Shown: positions 1 to 10,187 of the stretch, piece by piece
Position numbering within the stretch: the stretch's first letter is position 1
How the letters are laid out: each line of letters opens with the position of its first letter
Origin: Hemileia vastatrix
Taxonomy: Eukaryota; Basidiomycota; Pucciniomycetes; Pucciniales; Zaghouaniaceae
Assembly: GCA_030280995.1 (NCBI GenBank)
Contig: JASXTE010000008.1
Location: 15,762,212 to 15,826,211, forward strand
Reading direction: 5' to 3'
Length of the DNA stretch: 64,000 bases
The notes under the pieces: model-generated
Databases searched by the model: none
The model's input: only the letters and a program-made list of their open reading frames with translations
What the model was told of the DNA's origin: nothing
Made by a program: the position numbers and the translations under genes

Positions 1-128
1 AGGGTCAGCTACTTTGTACAACTTAGATAAAGATCATCTGGATCTATATTTTATGTTTTCATGATTTTTTAGCTTATTTTAATGACAATTTGATAATTGA
101 ATATTGATTTTTAATCTAAAATGCATCA

Positions 129-219
129 TTCATAACACATAATACCTAGCTATTGAACATTAATGATAAGTGAATACATATGCTTCATGAAGTTTAATCA
201 TTGTTTTGTGCATCATGAA
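129..219 (+). repeat. Internal diverged repeat, copy A
   Basis: This ~90-bp segment aligns by eye with 384-473, offset by about 255 bp. Shared blocks include TTCATAA, CATAATAC, TAAGTG, ATACATATGC and TGTGCAT in the same order, with a ~5-bp gap and scattered substitutions (roughly three quarters identical). It shows that the unit grew by an internal duplication before being amplified. The same pair is present in every unit. Confidence 0.6.
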
Positions 220-274
220 TATTCACAATGTTTTAAATACCTTTTCAATGCAAAATGCATAAAGTGGCTAAATG

Positions 275-324
275 CATTATACTCATTTATTTTAAATCCA
301 TAATACTAACTCATTTTAAAAGGC
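275..324 (+). repeat. Short tandem duplication, ~25 bp x 2
   Basis: Positions 275-298 and 299-324 are two adjacent imperfect copies. They begin CATTATACTCATTT and CATAATACTAACTCATTT respectively and both continue into TTAAA. The second copy contains the commonest polymorphic site of the array, offset 321 (A or T). Confidence 0.55.
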
Positions 325-333
325 ATCATATAT

Positions 334-345
334 ATTCATATGAAT
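334..345. other. 12-bp perfect palindrome ATTCATATGAAT
   Basis: The twelve bases read identically on both strands. In DNA this AT-rich it may be chance. No protein-binding role is claimed. Confidence 0.6.
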
Positions 346-383
346 TTTAAAAAGAATATTGAATTTTATAGTAAAGTTCATAA

Positions 384-473
384 TTCATAATGCATAATAC
401 ATTTTGAATATGAATGGTAAGTGCATACATATGCCTAATAGAGTGTGATAGTTTGTGTTATGTGCATAATTCA
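384..473 (+). repeat. Internal diverged repeat, copy B
   Basis: This is the partner of copy A at 129-219. It contains GGTAAGTGCATACATATGCC where copy A has the related GATAAGTGAATACATATGCT. The GGTAAGT at 416-422 happens to match the consensus 5' splice donor; copy A lacks that match. Confidence 0.6.
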
Positions 474-538
474 TAGGTGATGAATGATTAATATGATGTG
501 TATATACAAATGTTGGTTGTTATTGGTATCCACCCAAA

Positions 539-550
539 TAGTCAACCTGG
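539..550 (+). promoter_or_regulatory. Candidate Pol III A box (TAGTCAACCTGG)
   Basis: This resembles the tRNA A-box form TAGCTCAGTTGG and is followed by TTAAAACACC, like the D-loop continuation of many tRNAs. It starts 51 bp before the candidate B box, slightly longer than in a typical tRNA gene. It is degenerate, so present activity is uncertain. Confidence 0.35.
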
Positions 551-589
551 TTAAAACACCATGACAAAGAAAGAAAAAACACAAGGTCA

Positions 590-601
590 GGCGTTCAAGC
601 C
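590..601 (+). promoter_or_regulatory. Candidate Pol III B box (GGCGTTCAAGCC)
   Basis: The core GTTCAAGCC fits the B-box consensus GTTCRANNC and is preceded by AAGGTCAG, as in many tRNA variable-region/T-arm junctions. No substitution was noticed in these bases in the other units, but most of the unit is equally invariant, so this is not evidence of selection. Confidence 0.4.
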
Positions 602-668
602 ACAGAACAGAAGATATCAAACAGAACAACGCTGGTTTGTGTTCATTGGAGATGGTACAAGAAGGCCA

Positions 669-685
669 GTGGTTTACAAAACCAC
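669..685 (+). other. Short hairpin, 7-bp stem and 3-nt loop
   Basis: GTGGTTT (669-675) pairs perfectly with AAACCAC (679-685) around the loop ACA. It sits in the body of the SINE-like block and recurs in each unit. Confidence 0.6.
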
Positions 686-801
686 CTTGCACCGTAACAC
701 TCCAGAAGTTAAGAAGAGAAAAAAAGATAAATAAATATAAAAAGTTAATATAAGATTTAAAAAAAATAAATATATATAAATATAGAAAATAAAAAACTTA
801 A

Positions 802-814
802 AGTGGTTCCCACT
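802..814 (+). other. Mini-hairpin AGTGG-TTC-CCACT
   Basis: A 5-bp perfect stem with a 3-nt loop lies just upstream of the long foldback. It may simply be a chance palindrome. Confidence 0.5.
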
Positions 815-820
815 GCACTC

Positions 821-917
821 AAAAACAGGGGGGGCTTGTATGCAAATCTGAAGTGTCTACTGAATCAGAAAAAATTCAGTAGATTCAAGGAGTTGCATAC
901 AAGTTCCCTCTGTTTTT
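821..917 (+). other. Long foldback, pre-miRNA-like, in every unit
   Basis: Positions 821-845 pair with 893-917 over 25 consecutive positions without a gap: 22 Watson-Crick pairs plus three G-T pairs (829-909, 833-905, 834-904) that become G-U wobbles in + strand RNA. An interrupted inner helix follows (847-852 with 884-890, one bulged A at 887), then a 9-bp perfect stem (857-865 with 874-882) closed by the 8-nt loop CAGAAAAA. Total span is 97 nt with about 40 paired positions, within the size range of plant miRNA or small-RNA precursors. It lies at unit start +820 to +916 throughout. Unit 22 has an eighth G in the left arm (36480-36487). I do not recognise the arm sequence as a known miRNA. 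Alternatives are a transposon-derived inverted repeat or a structure with no RNA role. Confidence 0.6.
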
Positions 918-1389
918 TTAATACAGCTTTTGAAATTGAATTTCACAAACACAAAAAAGAAAAGAAAAACAAAATTCATCATTAAAACCACATTGAAATA
1001 AAAGGCCATTTGTACTAGGATTATGCTTCTATTCTATTCACTTGTGTTCCAATGCAAATGCTTTATTCAAAAAATATGATGACCTTTTCAATTTCTCAAC
1101 AATCATCAAAGTATATGGTTTAAATATTTATATGATGCAGAAAAACAACTAAGCTGTTATGATGTACTTGAGTCTCAATGAACTTTTTTTGGTTTGAATA
1201 TATACTTCCATATTTCAATTATTCAATGTTCCCCTTGATGTAATTTTTCATATCTAATAGTAGAGTTTCCCAAATCCTCATTTTACAGGTTTATCAACTG
1301 AAATACTCTTCCTTCATATTAAATGTTTGGTCATTTCTTTGATTTATTCTGATTATCAACTCATGTTGCTTATTTAATGTGATTTTTTA
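918..1389. other. AT-rich spacer of the unit, nothing recognised
   Basis: Apart from the downstream edge of the foldback there is no reading frame, RNA motif or repeat that I can support. It contains offset 983, the early-unit marker, offset 1061, a common polymorphism, and the 1191-1199 change that shortens units 6-8 and 10-12 by one base. TTTTACAG at 1281-1288 resembles a 3' splice acceptor. Confidence 0.5.
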
Positions 1390-1608
1390 TTGAATATTCT
1401 CACCATGTGGTCTTCCAACATCTGGGTTGGCCTTTGTTGTGATGTTTGGGCCTGTTTGATGATGTCTAATGAGCCATCTGTATATCAATTATTGATTTTT
1501 GTAGGATCCTGGACTGAATATCAAACTCTTGGGGATGTGGCTATCACCATTACATACTCCTGGCTTTTCTCTACATTTCATGTCTTGATGAAATTTTTGG
1601 TATTCTGA
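1390..1608 (+). other. GC-richer stretch with an incidental 72-codon frame
   Basis: This is the most gene-like part of the unit by composition. A frame of 72 codons is open here, starting at a non-ATG codon (TTG), and would encode a hydrophobic peptide rich in W, L, V and F. Homology is not recognised. In the array this frame shows four substitution types (offsets 1435, 1494, 1501, 1588) and all four change the amino acid (C to R, L to F, V to L, M to L), which argues against selection on a protein. TTTTTGTAG before GATCC (1496-1504) resembles a splice acceptor, so an old captured exon fragment is possible but unproven. Confidence 0.3.
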
Positions 1609-1698
1609 GTTTTAAGGACTCTTTTTCTCATTTTTCATGCTTCACTATAACTGTTGATTTTTTGGTTTTTTCTATTTTATGAGCTAGGATGAAGGGTT
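1609..1698. other. T-rich unit end with telomere-like junction
   Basis: The + strand here is T-rich with several T runs and ends TAGGATGAAGGGTT, running into AGGGTCAGC of the next unit. The junction therefore reads GGGTTAGGG, one and a half copies of the TTAGGG telomere motif. Unit 31 changes GG to AA at offset 1664-1665, unit 28 has A1682C and unit 5 has G1694A. Confidence 0.5.
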
Positions 1699-3396
1699 AG
1701 GGTCAGCTACTTTGTACAACTTAGATAAAGATCATCTGGATCTATATTTTATGTTTTCATGATTTTTTAGCTTATTTTAATGACAATTTGATAATTGAAT
1801 ATTGATTTTTAATCTAAAATGCATCATTCATAACACATAATACCTAGCTATTGAACATTAATGATAAGTGAATACATATGCTTCATGAAGTTTAATCATT
1901 GTTTTGTGCATCATGAATATTCACAATGTTTTAAATACCTTTTCAATGCAAAATGCATAAAGTGGCTAAATGCATTATACTCATTTATTTTAAATCCATA
2001 ATACTAACTCATTTTAAATGGCATCATATATATTCATATGAATTTTAAAAAGAATATTGAATTTTATAGTAAAGTTCATAATTCATAATGCATAATACAT
2101 TTTGAATATGAATGGTAAGTGCATACATATGCCTAATAGAGTGTGATAGTTTGTGTTATGTGCATAATTCATAGGTGATGAATGATTAATATGATGTGTA
2201 TATACAAATGTTGGTTGTTATTGGTATCCACCCAAATAGTCAACCTGGTTAAAACACCATGACAAAGAAAGAAAAAACACAAGGTCAGGCGTTCAAGCCA
2301 CAGAACAGAAGATATCAAACAGAACAACGCTGGTTTGTGTTCATTGGAGATGGTACAAGAAGGCCAGTGGTTTACAAAACCACCTTGCACCGTAACACTC
2401 CAGAAGTTAAGAAGAGAAAAAAAGATAAATAAATATAAAAAGTTAATGTAAGATTTAAAAAAAATAAATATATATAAATATAGAAAATAAAAAACTTAAA
2501 GTGGTTCCCACTGCACTCAAAAACAGGGGGGGCTTGTATGCAAATCTGAAGTGTCTACTGAATCAGAAAAAATTCAGTAGATTCAAGGAGTTGCATACAA
2601 GTTCCCTCTGTTTTTTTAATACAGCTTTTGAAATTGAATTTCACAAACACAAAAAAGAAAAGAAAAACAAAATTCATCATTAAAACCACATTGAAATAAA
2701 AGGCCATTTGTACTAGGATTATGCTTCTATTCTATTCACTTGTGTTCCAATGCAAATGCTTTATTCAAAAAATATGATGACCTTTTCAATTTCTCAACAA
2801 TCATCAAAGTATATGGTTTAAATATTTATATGATGCAGAAAAACAACTAAGCTGTTATGATGTACTTGAGTCTCAATGAATTTTTTTTGGTTTGAATATA
2901 TACTTCCATATTTCAATTATTCAATGTTCCCCTTGATGTAATTTTTCATATCTAATAGTAGAGTTTCCCAAATCCTCATTTTACAGGTTTATCAACTGAA
3001 ATACTCTTCCTTCATATTAAATGTTTGGTCATTTCTTTGATTTATTCTGATTATCAACTCATGTTGCTTATTTAATGTGATTTTTTATTGAATATTCTCA
3101 CCATGTGGTCTTCCAACATCTGGGTTGGCCTTTGTTGTGATGTTTGGGCCTGTTTGATGATGTCTAATGAGCCATCTGTATATCAATTATTGATTTTTGT
3201 AGGATCCTGGACTGAATATCAAACTCTTGGGGATGTGGCTATCACCATTACATACTCCTGGCTTTTCTCTACATTTCATGTCTTGATGAAATTTTTGGTA
3301 TTCTGAGTTTTAAGGACTCTTTTTCTCATTTTTCATGCTTCACTATAACTGTTGATTTTTTGGTTTTTTCTATTTTATGAGCTAGGATGAAGGGTT
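1699..3396 (+). repeat. Satellite unit 2
   Basis: Variants: T321, T983 and private A750G. Confidence 0.97.
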
Positions 3397-5094
3397 AGGG
3401 TCAGCTACTTTGTACAACTTAGATAAAGATCATCTGGATCTATATTTTATGTTTTCATGATTTTTTAGCTTATTTTAATGACAATTTGATAATTGAATAT
3501 TGATTTTTAATCTAAAATGCATCATTCATAACACATAATACCTAGCTATTGAACATTAATGATAAGTGAATACATATGCTTCATGAAGTTTAATCATTGT
3601 TTTGTGCATCATGAATATTCACAATGTTTTAAATACCTTTTCAATGCAAAATGCATAAAGTGGCTAAATGCATTATACTCATTTATTTTAAATCCATAAT
3701 ACTAACTCATTTTAAAAGGCATCATATATATTCATATGAATTTTAAAAAGAATATTGAATTTTATAGTAAAGTTCATAATTCATAATGCATAATACATTT
3801 TGAATATGAATGGTAAGTGCATACATATGCCTAATAGAGTGTGATAGTTTGTGTTATGTGCATAATTCATAGGTGATGAATGATTAATATGATGTGTATA
3901 TACAAATGTTGGTTGTTATTGGTATCCACCCAAATAGTCAACCTGGTTAAAACACCATGACAAAGAAAGAAGAAACACAAGGTCAGGCGTTCAAGCCACA
4001 GAACAGAAGATATCAAACAGAACAACGCTGGTTTGTGTTCATTGGAGATGGTACAAGAAGGCCAGTGGTTTACAAAACCACCTTGCACCGTAACACTCCA
4101 GAAGTTAAGAAGAGAAAAAAAGATAAATAAATATAAAAAGTTAATATAAGATTTAAAAAAAATAAATATATATAAATATAGAAAATAAAAAACTTAAAGT
4201 GGTTCCCACTGCACTCAAAAACAGGGGGGGCTTGTATGCAAATCTGAAGTGTCTACTGAATCAGAAAAAATTCAGTAGATTCAAGGAGTTGCATACAAGT
4301 TCCCTCTGTTTTTTTAATACAGCTTTTGAAATTGAATTTCACAAACACAAAAAAGAAAAGAAAAACAAAATTCATCATGAAAACCACATTGAAATAAAAG
4401 GCCATTTGTACTAGGATTATGCTTCTATTCTATTCACTTGTGTTCCAATGCAAATGCTTTATTCAAAAAATATGATGACCTTTTCAATTTCTCAACAATC
4501 ATCAAAGTATATGGTTTAAATATTTATATGATGCAGAAAAACAACTAAGCTGTTATGATGTACTTGAGTCTCAATGAATTTTTTTTGGTTTGAATATATA
4601 CTTCCATATTTCAATTATTCAATGTTCCCCTTGATGTAATTTTTCATATCTAATAGTAGAGTTTCCCAAATCCTCATTTTACAGGTTTATCAACTGAAAT
4701 ACTCTTCCTTCATATTAAATGTTTGGTCATTTCTTTGATTTATTCTGATTATCAACTCATGTTGCTTATTTAATGTGATTTTTTATTGAATATTCTCACC
4801 ATGTGGTCTTCCAACATCTGGGTTGGCCTTTGTTGTGATGTTTGGGCCTGTTTGATGATGTCTAATGAGCCATCTGTATATCAATTATTGATTTTTGTAG
4901 GATCCTGGACTGAATATCAAACTCTTGGGGATGTGGCTATCACCATTACATACTCCTGGCTTTTCTCTACATTTCATGTCTTGATGAAATTTTTGGTATT
5001 CTGAGTTTTAAGGACTCTTTTTCTCATTTTTCATGCTTCACTATAACTGTTGATTTTTTGGTTTTTTCTATTTTATGAGCTAGGATGAAGGGTT
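3397..5094 (+). repeat. Satellite unit 3
   Basis: Variant G576, shared only with units 6 and 10. It has G983, unlike its neighbours 2 and 4. Confidence 0.97.
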
Positions 5095-6792
5095 AGGGTC
5101 AGCTACTTTGTACAACTTAGATAAAGATCATCTGGATCTATATTTTATGTTTTCATGATTTTTTAGCTTATTTTAATGACAATTTGATAATTGAATATTG
5201 ATTTTTAATCTAAAATGCATCATTCATAACACATAATACCTAGCTATTGAACATTAATGATAAGTGAATACATATGCTTCATGAAGTTTAATCATTGTTT
5301 TGTGCATCATGAATATTCACAATGTTTTAAATACCTTTTCAATGCAAAATGCATAAAGTGGCTAAATGCATTATACTCATTTATTTTAAATCCATAATAC
5401 TAACTCATTTTAAAAGGCATCATATATATTCATATGAATTTTAAAAAGAATATTGAATTTTATAGTAAAGTTCATAATTCATAATGCATAATACATTTTG
5501 AATATGAATGGTAAGTGCATACATATGCCTAATAGAGTGTGATAGTTTGTGTTATGTGCATAATTCATAGGTGATGAATGATTAATATGATGTGTATATA
5601 CAAATGTTGGTTGTTATTGGTATCCACCCAAATAGTCAACCTGGTTAAAACACCATGACAAAGAAAGAAAAAACACAAGGTCAGGCGTTCAAGCCACAGA
5701 ACAGAAGATATCAAACAGAACAACGCTGGTTTGTGTTCATTGGAGATGGTACAAGAAGGCCAGTGGTTTACAAAACCACCTTGCACCATAACACTCCAGA
5801 AGTTAAGAAGAGAAAAAAAGATAAATAAATATAAAAAGTTAATATAAGATTTAAAAAAAATAAATATATATAAATATAGAAAATAAAAAACTTAAAGTGG
5901 TTCCCACTGCACTCAAAAACAGGGGGGGCTTGTATGCAAATCTGAAGTGTCTACTGAATCAGAAAAAATTCAGTAGATTCAAGGAGTTGCATACAAGTTC
6001 CCTCTGTTTTTTTAATACAGCTTTTTAAATTGAATTTCACAAACACAAAAAAGAAAAGAAAAACAAAATTCATCATTAAAACCACATTGAAATAAAAGGC
6101 CATTTGTACTAGGATTATGCTTCTATTCTATTCACTTGTGTTCCAATGCAAATGCTTTATTCAAAAAATATGATGACCTTTTCAATTTCTTAACAATCAT
6201 CAAAGTATATGGTTTAAATATTTATATGATGCAGAAAAACAACTAAGCTGTTATGATGTACTTGAGTCTCAATGAATTTTTTTTGGTTTGAATATATACT
6301 TCCATATTTCAATTATTCAATGTTCCCCTTGATGTAATTTTTCATATCTAATAGTAGAGTTTCCCAAATCCTCATTTTACAGGTTTATCAACTGAAATAC
6401 TCTTCCTTCATATTAAATGTTTGGTCATTTCTTTGATTTATTCTGATTATCAACTCATGTTGCTTATTTAATGTGATTTTTTATTGAATATTCTCACCAT
6501 GTGGTCTTCCAACATCTGGGTTGGCCTTTGTTGTGATGTTTGGGCCTGTTTGATGATGTCTAATGAGCCATCTGTATATCAATTATTGATTTTTGTAGGA
6601 TCCTGGACTGAATATCAAACTCTTGGGGATGTGGCTATCACCATTACATACTCCTGGCTTTTCTCTACATTTCATGTCTTGATGAAATTTTTGGTATTCT
6701 GAGTTTTAAGGACTCTTTTTCTCATTTTTCATGCTTCACTATAACTGTTGATTTTTTGGTTTTTTCTATTTTATGAGCTAGGATGAAGGGTT
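5095..6792 (+). repeat. Satellite unit 4
   Basis: T983 plus three private changes: G694A (destroys a CpG), G932T (stop codon in the 803-985 type frame) and C1097T. It is among the most divergent units. Confidence 0.97.
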
Positions 6793-8490
6793 AGGGTCAG
6801 CTACTTTGTACAACTTAGATAAAGATCATCTGGATCTATATTTTATGTTTTCATGATTTTTTAGCTTATTTTAATGACAATTTGATAATTGAATATTGAT
6901 TTTTAATCTAAAATGCATCATTCATAACACATAATACCTAGCTATTGAACATTAATGATAAGTGAATACATATGCTTCATGAAGTTTAATCATTGTTTTG
7001 TGCATCATGAATATTCACAATGTTTTAAATACCTTTTCAATGCAAAATGCATAAAGTGGCTAAATGCATTATACTCATTTATTTTAAATCCATAATACTA
7101 ACTCATTTTAAATGGCATCATATATATTCATATGAATTTTAAAAAGAATATTGAATTTTATAGTAAAGTTCATAATTCATAATGCATAATACATTTTGAA
7201 TATGAATGGTAAGTGCATACATATGCCTAATAGAGTGTGATAGTTTGTGTTATGTGCATAATTCATAGGTGATGAATGATTAATATGATGTGTATATACA
7301 AATGTTGGTTGTTATTGGTATCCACCCAAATAGTCAACCTGGTTAAAACACCATGACAAAGAAAGAAAAAACACAAGGTCAGGCGTTCAAGCCACAGAAC
7401 AGAAGATATCAAACAGAACAACGCTGGTTTGTGTTCATTGGAGATGGTACAAGAAGGCCAGTGGTTTACAAAACCACCTTGCACCGTAACACTCCAGAAG
7501 TTAAGAAGAGAAAAAAAGATAAATAAATATAAAAAGTTAATATAAGATTTAAAAAAAATAAATATATATAAATATAGAAAATAAAAAACTTAAAGTGGTT
7601 CCCACTGCACTCAAAAACAGGGGGGGCTTGTATGCAAATCTGAAGTGTCTACTGAATCAGAAAAAATTCAGTAGATTCAAGGAGTTGCATACAAGTTCCC
7701 TCTGTTTTTTTAATACAGCTTTTGAAATTGAATTTCACAAACACAAAAAAGAAAAGAAAAACAAAATTCATCATGAAAACCACATTGAAATAAAAGGCCA
7801 TTTGTACTAGGATTATGCTTCTATTCTATTCACTTGTGTTCCAATGCAAATGCTTTATTCAAAAAATATGATGACCTTTTCAATTTCTCAACAATCATCA
7901 AAGTATATGGTTTAAATATTTATATGATGCAGAAAAACAACTAAGCTGTTATGATGTACTTGAGTCTCAATGAATTTTTTTTGGTTTGAATATATACTTC
8001 CATATTTCAATTATTCAATGTTCCCCTTGATGTAATTTTTCATATCTAATAGTAGAGTTTCCCAAATCCTCATTTTACAGGTTTATCAACTGAAATACTC
8101 TTCCTTCATATTAAATGTTTGGTCATTTCTTTGATTTATTCTGATTATCAACTCATGTTGCTTATTTAATGTGATTTTTTATTGAATATTCTCACCATGT
8201 GGTCTTCCAACATCTGGGTTGGCCTTTGTTGTGATGTTTGGGCCTGTTTGATGATGTCTAATGAGCCATCTGTATATCAATTATTGATTTTTGTAGGATC
8301 CTGGACTGAATATCAAACTCTTGGGGATGTGGCTATCACCATTACATACTCCTGGCTTTTCTCTACATTTCATGTCTTGATGAAATTTTTGGTATTCTGA
8401 GTTTTAAGGACTCTTTTTCTCATTTTTCATGCTTCACTATAACTGTTGATTTTTTGGTTTTTTCTATTTTATGAGCTAGGATGAAAGGTT
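6793..8490 (+). repeat. Satellite unit 5
   Basis: T321, and private G1694A that alters the telomere-like junction into unit 6. Confidence 0.97.
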
Positions 8491-10187
8491 AGGGTCAGCT
8501 ACTTTGTACAACTTAGATAAAGATCATCTGGATCTATATTTTATGTTTTCATGATTTTTTAGCTTATTTTAATGACAATTTGATAATTGAATATTGATTT
8601 TTAATCTAAAATGCATCATTCATAACACATAATACCTAGCTATTGAACATTAATGATAAGTGAATACATATGCTTCATGAAGTTTAATCATTGTTTTGTG
8701 CATCATGAATATTCACAATGTTTTAAATACCTTTTCAATGCAAAATGCATAAAGTGGCTAAATGCATTATACTCATTTATTTTAAATCCATAATACTAAC
8801 TCATTTTAAAAGGCATCATATATATTCATATGAATTTTAAAAAGAATATTGAATTTTATAGTAAAGTTCATAATTCTAAATGCATAATACATTTTGAATA
8901 TGAATGGTAAGTGCATACATATGCCTAATAGAGTGTGATAGTTTGTGTTATGTGCATAATTCATAGGTGATGAATGATTAATATGATGTGTATATACAAA
9001 TGTTGGTTGTTATTGGTATCCACCCAAATAGTCAACCTGGTTAAAACACCATGACAAAGAAAGAAGAAACACAAGGTCAGGCGTTCAAGCCACAGAACAG
9101 AAGATATCAAACAGAACAACGCTGGTTTGTGTTCATTGGAGATGGTACAAGAAGGCCAGTGGTTTACAAAACCACCTTGCACCGTAACACTCCAGAAGTT
9201 AAGAAGAGAAAAAAAGATAAATAAATATAAAAAGTTAATATAAGATTTAAAAAAAATAAATATATATAAATATAGAAAATAAAAAACTTAAAGTGGTTCC
9301 CACTGCACTCAAAAACAGGGGGGGCTTGTATGCAAATCTGAAGTGTCTACTGAATCAGAAAAAATTCAGTAGATTCAAGGAGTTGCATACAAGTTCCCTC
9401 TGTTTTTTTAATACAGCTTTTGAAATTGAATTTCACAAACACAAAAAAGAAAAGAAAAACAAAATTCATCATGAAAACCACATTGAAATAAAAGGCCATT
9501 TGTACTAGGATTATGCTTCTATTCTATTCACTTGTGTTCCAATGCAAATGCTTTATTCAAAAAATATGATGACCTTTTCAATTTCTCAACAATCATCAAA
9601 GTATATGGTTTAAATATTTATATGATGCAGAAAAACAACTAAGCTGTTATGATGTACTTGAGTCTCAATGAATTTTTTTTGTTTGAAGATATACTTCCAT
9701 ATTTCAATTATTCAATGTTCCCCTTGATGTAATTTTTCATATCTAATAGTAGAGTTTCCCAAATCCTCATTTTACAGGTTTATCAACTGAAATACTCTTC
9801 CTTCATATTAAATGTTTGGTCATTTCTTTGATTTATTCTGATTATCAACTCATGTTGCTTATTTAATGTGATTTTTTATTGAATATTCTCACCATGTGGT
9901 CTTCCAACATCTGGGTTGGCCTTTGTTGTGATGTTTGGGCCTGTTTGATGATGTCTAATGAGCCATCTGTATATCAATTATTGATTTTTGTAGGATCCTG
10001 GACTGAATATCAAACTCTTGGGGATGTGGCTATCACCATTACATACTCCTGGCTTTTCTCTACATTTCATGTCTTGATGAAATTTTTGGTATTCTGAGTT
10101 TTAAGGACTCTTTTTCTCATTTTTCATGCTTCACTATAACTGTTGATTTTTTGGTTTTTTCTATTTTATGAGCTAGGATGAAGGGTT
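8491..10187 (+). repeat. Satellite unit 6
   Basis: 1,697 bp. It carries TA at 387-388, G576 and the 1191-1199 variant, a combination found again only in unit 10. Confidence 0.97.

Larger units (their letters stand above)
532..800 (+). mobile_element. SINE-like block: degenerate tRNA-related head, body, A-rich tail
   Basis: The head contains TAGTCAACCTGGTTAAAACA, which resembles a tRNA D-arm and A box. About 40 bases later AAGGTCAGGCGTTCAAGCC resembles the tRNA variable-region/T-arm with its B box. An unrelated body (602-713) follows, then a strongly A-rich tract (about 714-800) that could be a decayed SINE tail. This order is that of tRNA-derived SINEs, which are transcribed by RNA polymerase III. 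The block also holds all three CpG dinucleotides of the unit (592, 630, 693). Against the call: the T stem does not pair, no target-site duplication is visible, and I recognise no named SINE family. An alternative is chance resemblance in A-rich DNA. Confidence 0.35.
1..1698 (+). repeat. Satellite unit 1
   Basis: Reference copy for offsets. It carries T983, shared only with units 2 and 4, and a private C at 1183 where all others have T. Confidence 0.97.

Noticed and set aside
384..410. Microsatellite of CATAAT-type repeats
   Set aside because: Only three or four imperfect copies are present, and they are better explained as part of the internal A/B duplication.
539..612. Intact tRNA gene
   Set aside because: The T stem around TTCAAGC has only isolated pairs, and no acceptor stem or anticodon arm can be formed. 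Only the promoter-like boxes resemble a tRNA.
471..692. Minus-strand 73-codon frame, repeated in every unit, as a membrane-protein gene
   Set aside because: No recognisable family; two of four variant sites change the residue; it overlaps the SINE-like block; its presence in all units follows from unit identity.
821..838. LTR-retrotransposon polypurine tract followed by an LTR start
   Set aside because: The purine run belongs to the foldback's left arm, no matching second LTR or primer-binding site exists in the unit, and no reverse transcriptase or integrase frame is present.
826..912. hAT-type MITE with CAGGG...CCCTCTG terminal inverted repeats
   Set aside because: The flanking bases are complementary (A run left, T run right), not a direct 8-bp target duplication, so the pairing continues past the supposed ends.
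803..985. Plus-strand 60-71-codon frame as a lysine-rich small protein gene
   Set aside because: No ATG at its start, it runs through the foldback, its length changes with one base at 983, and it is broken in unit 4 and shifted in unit 22.
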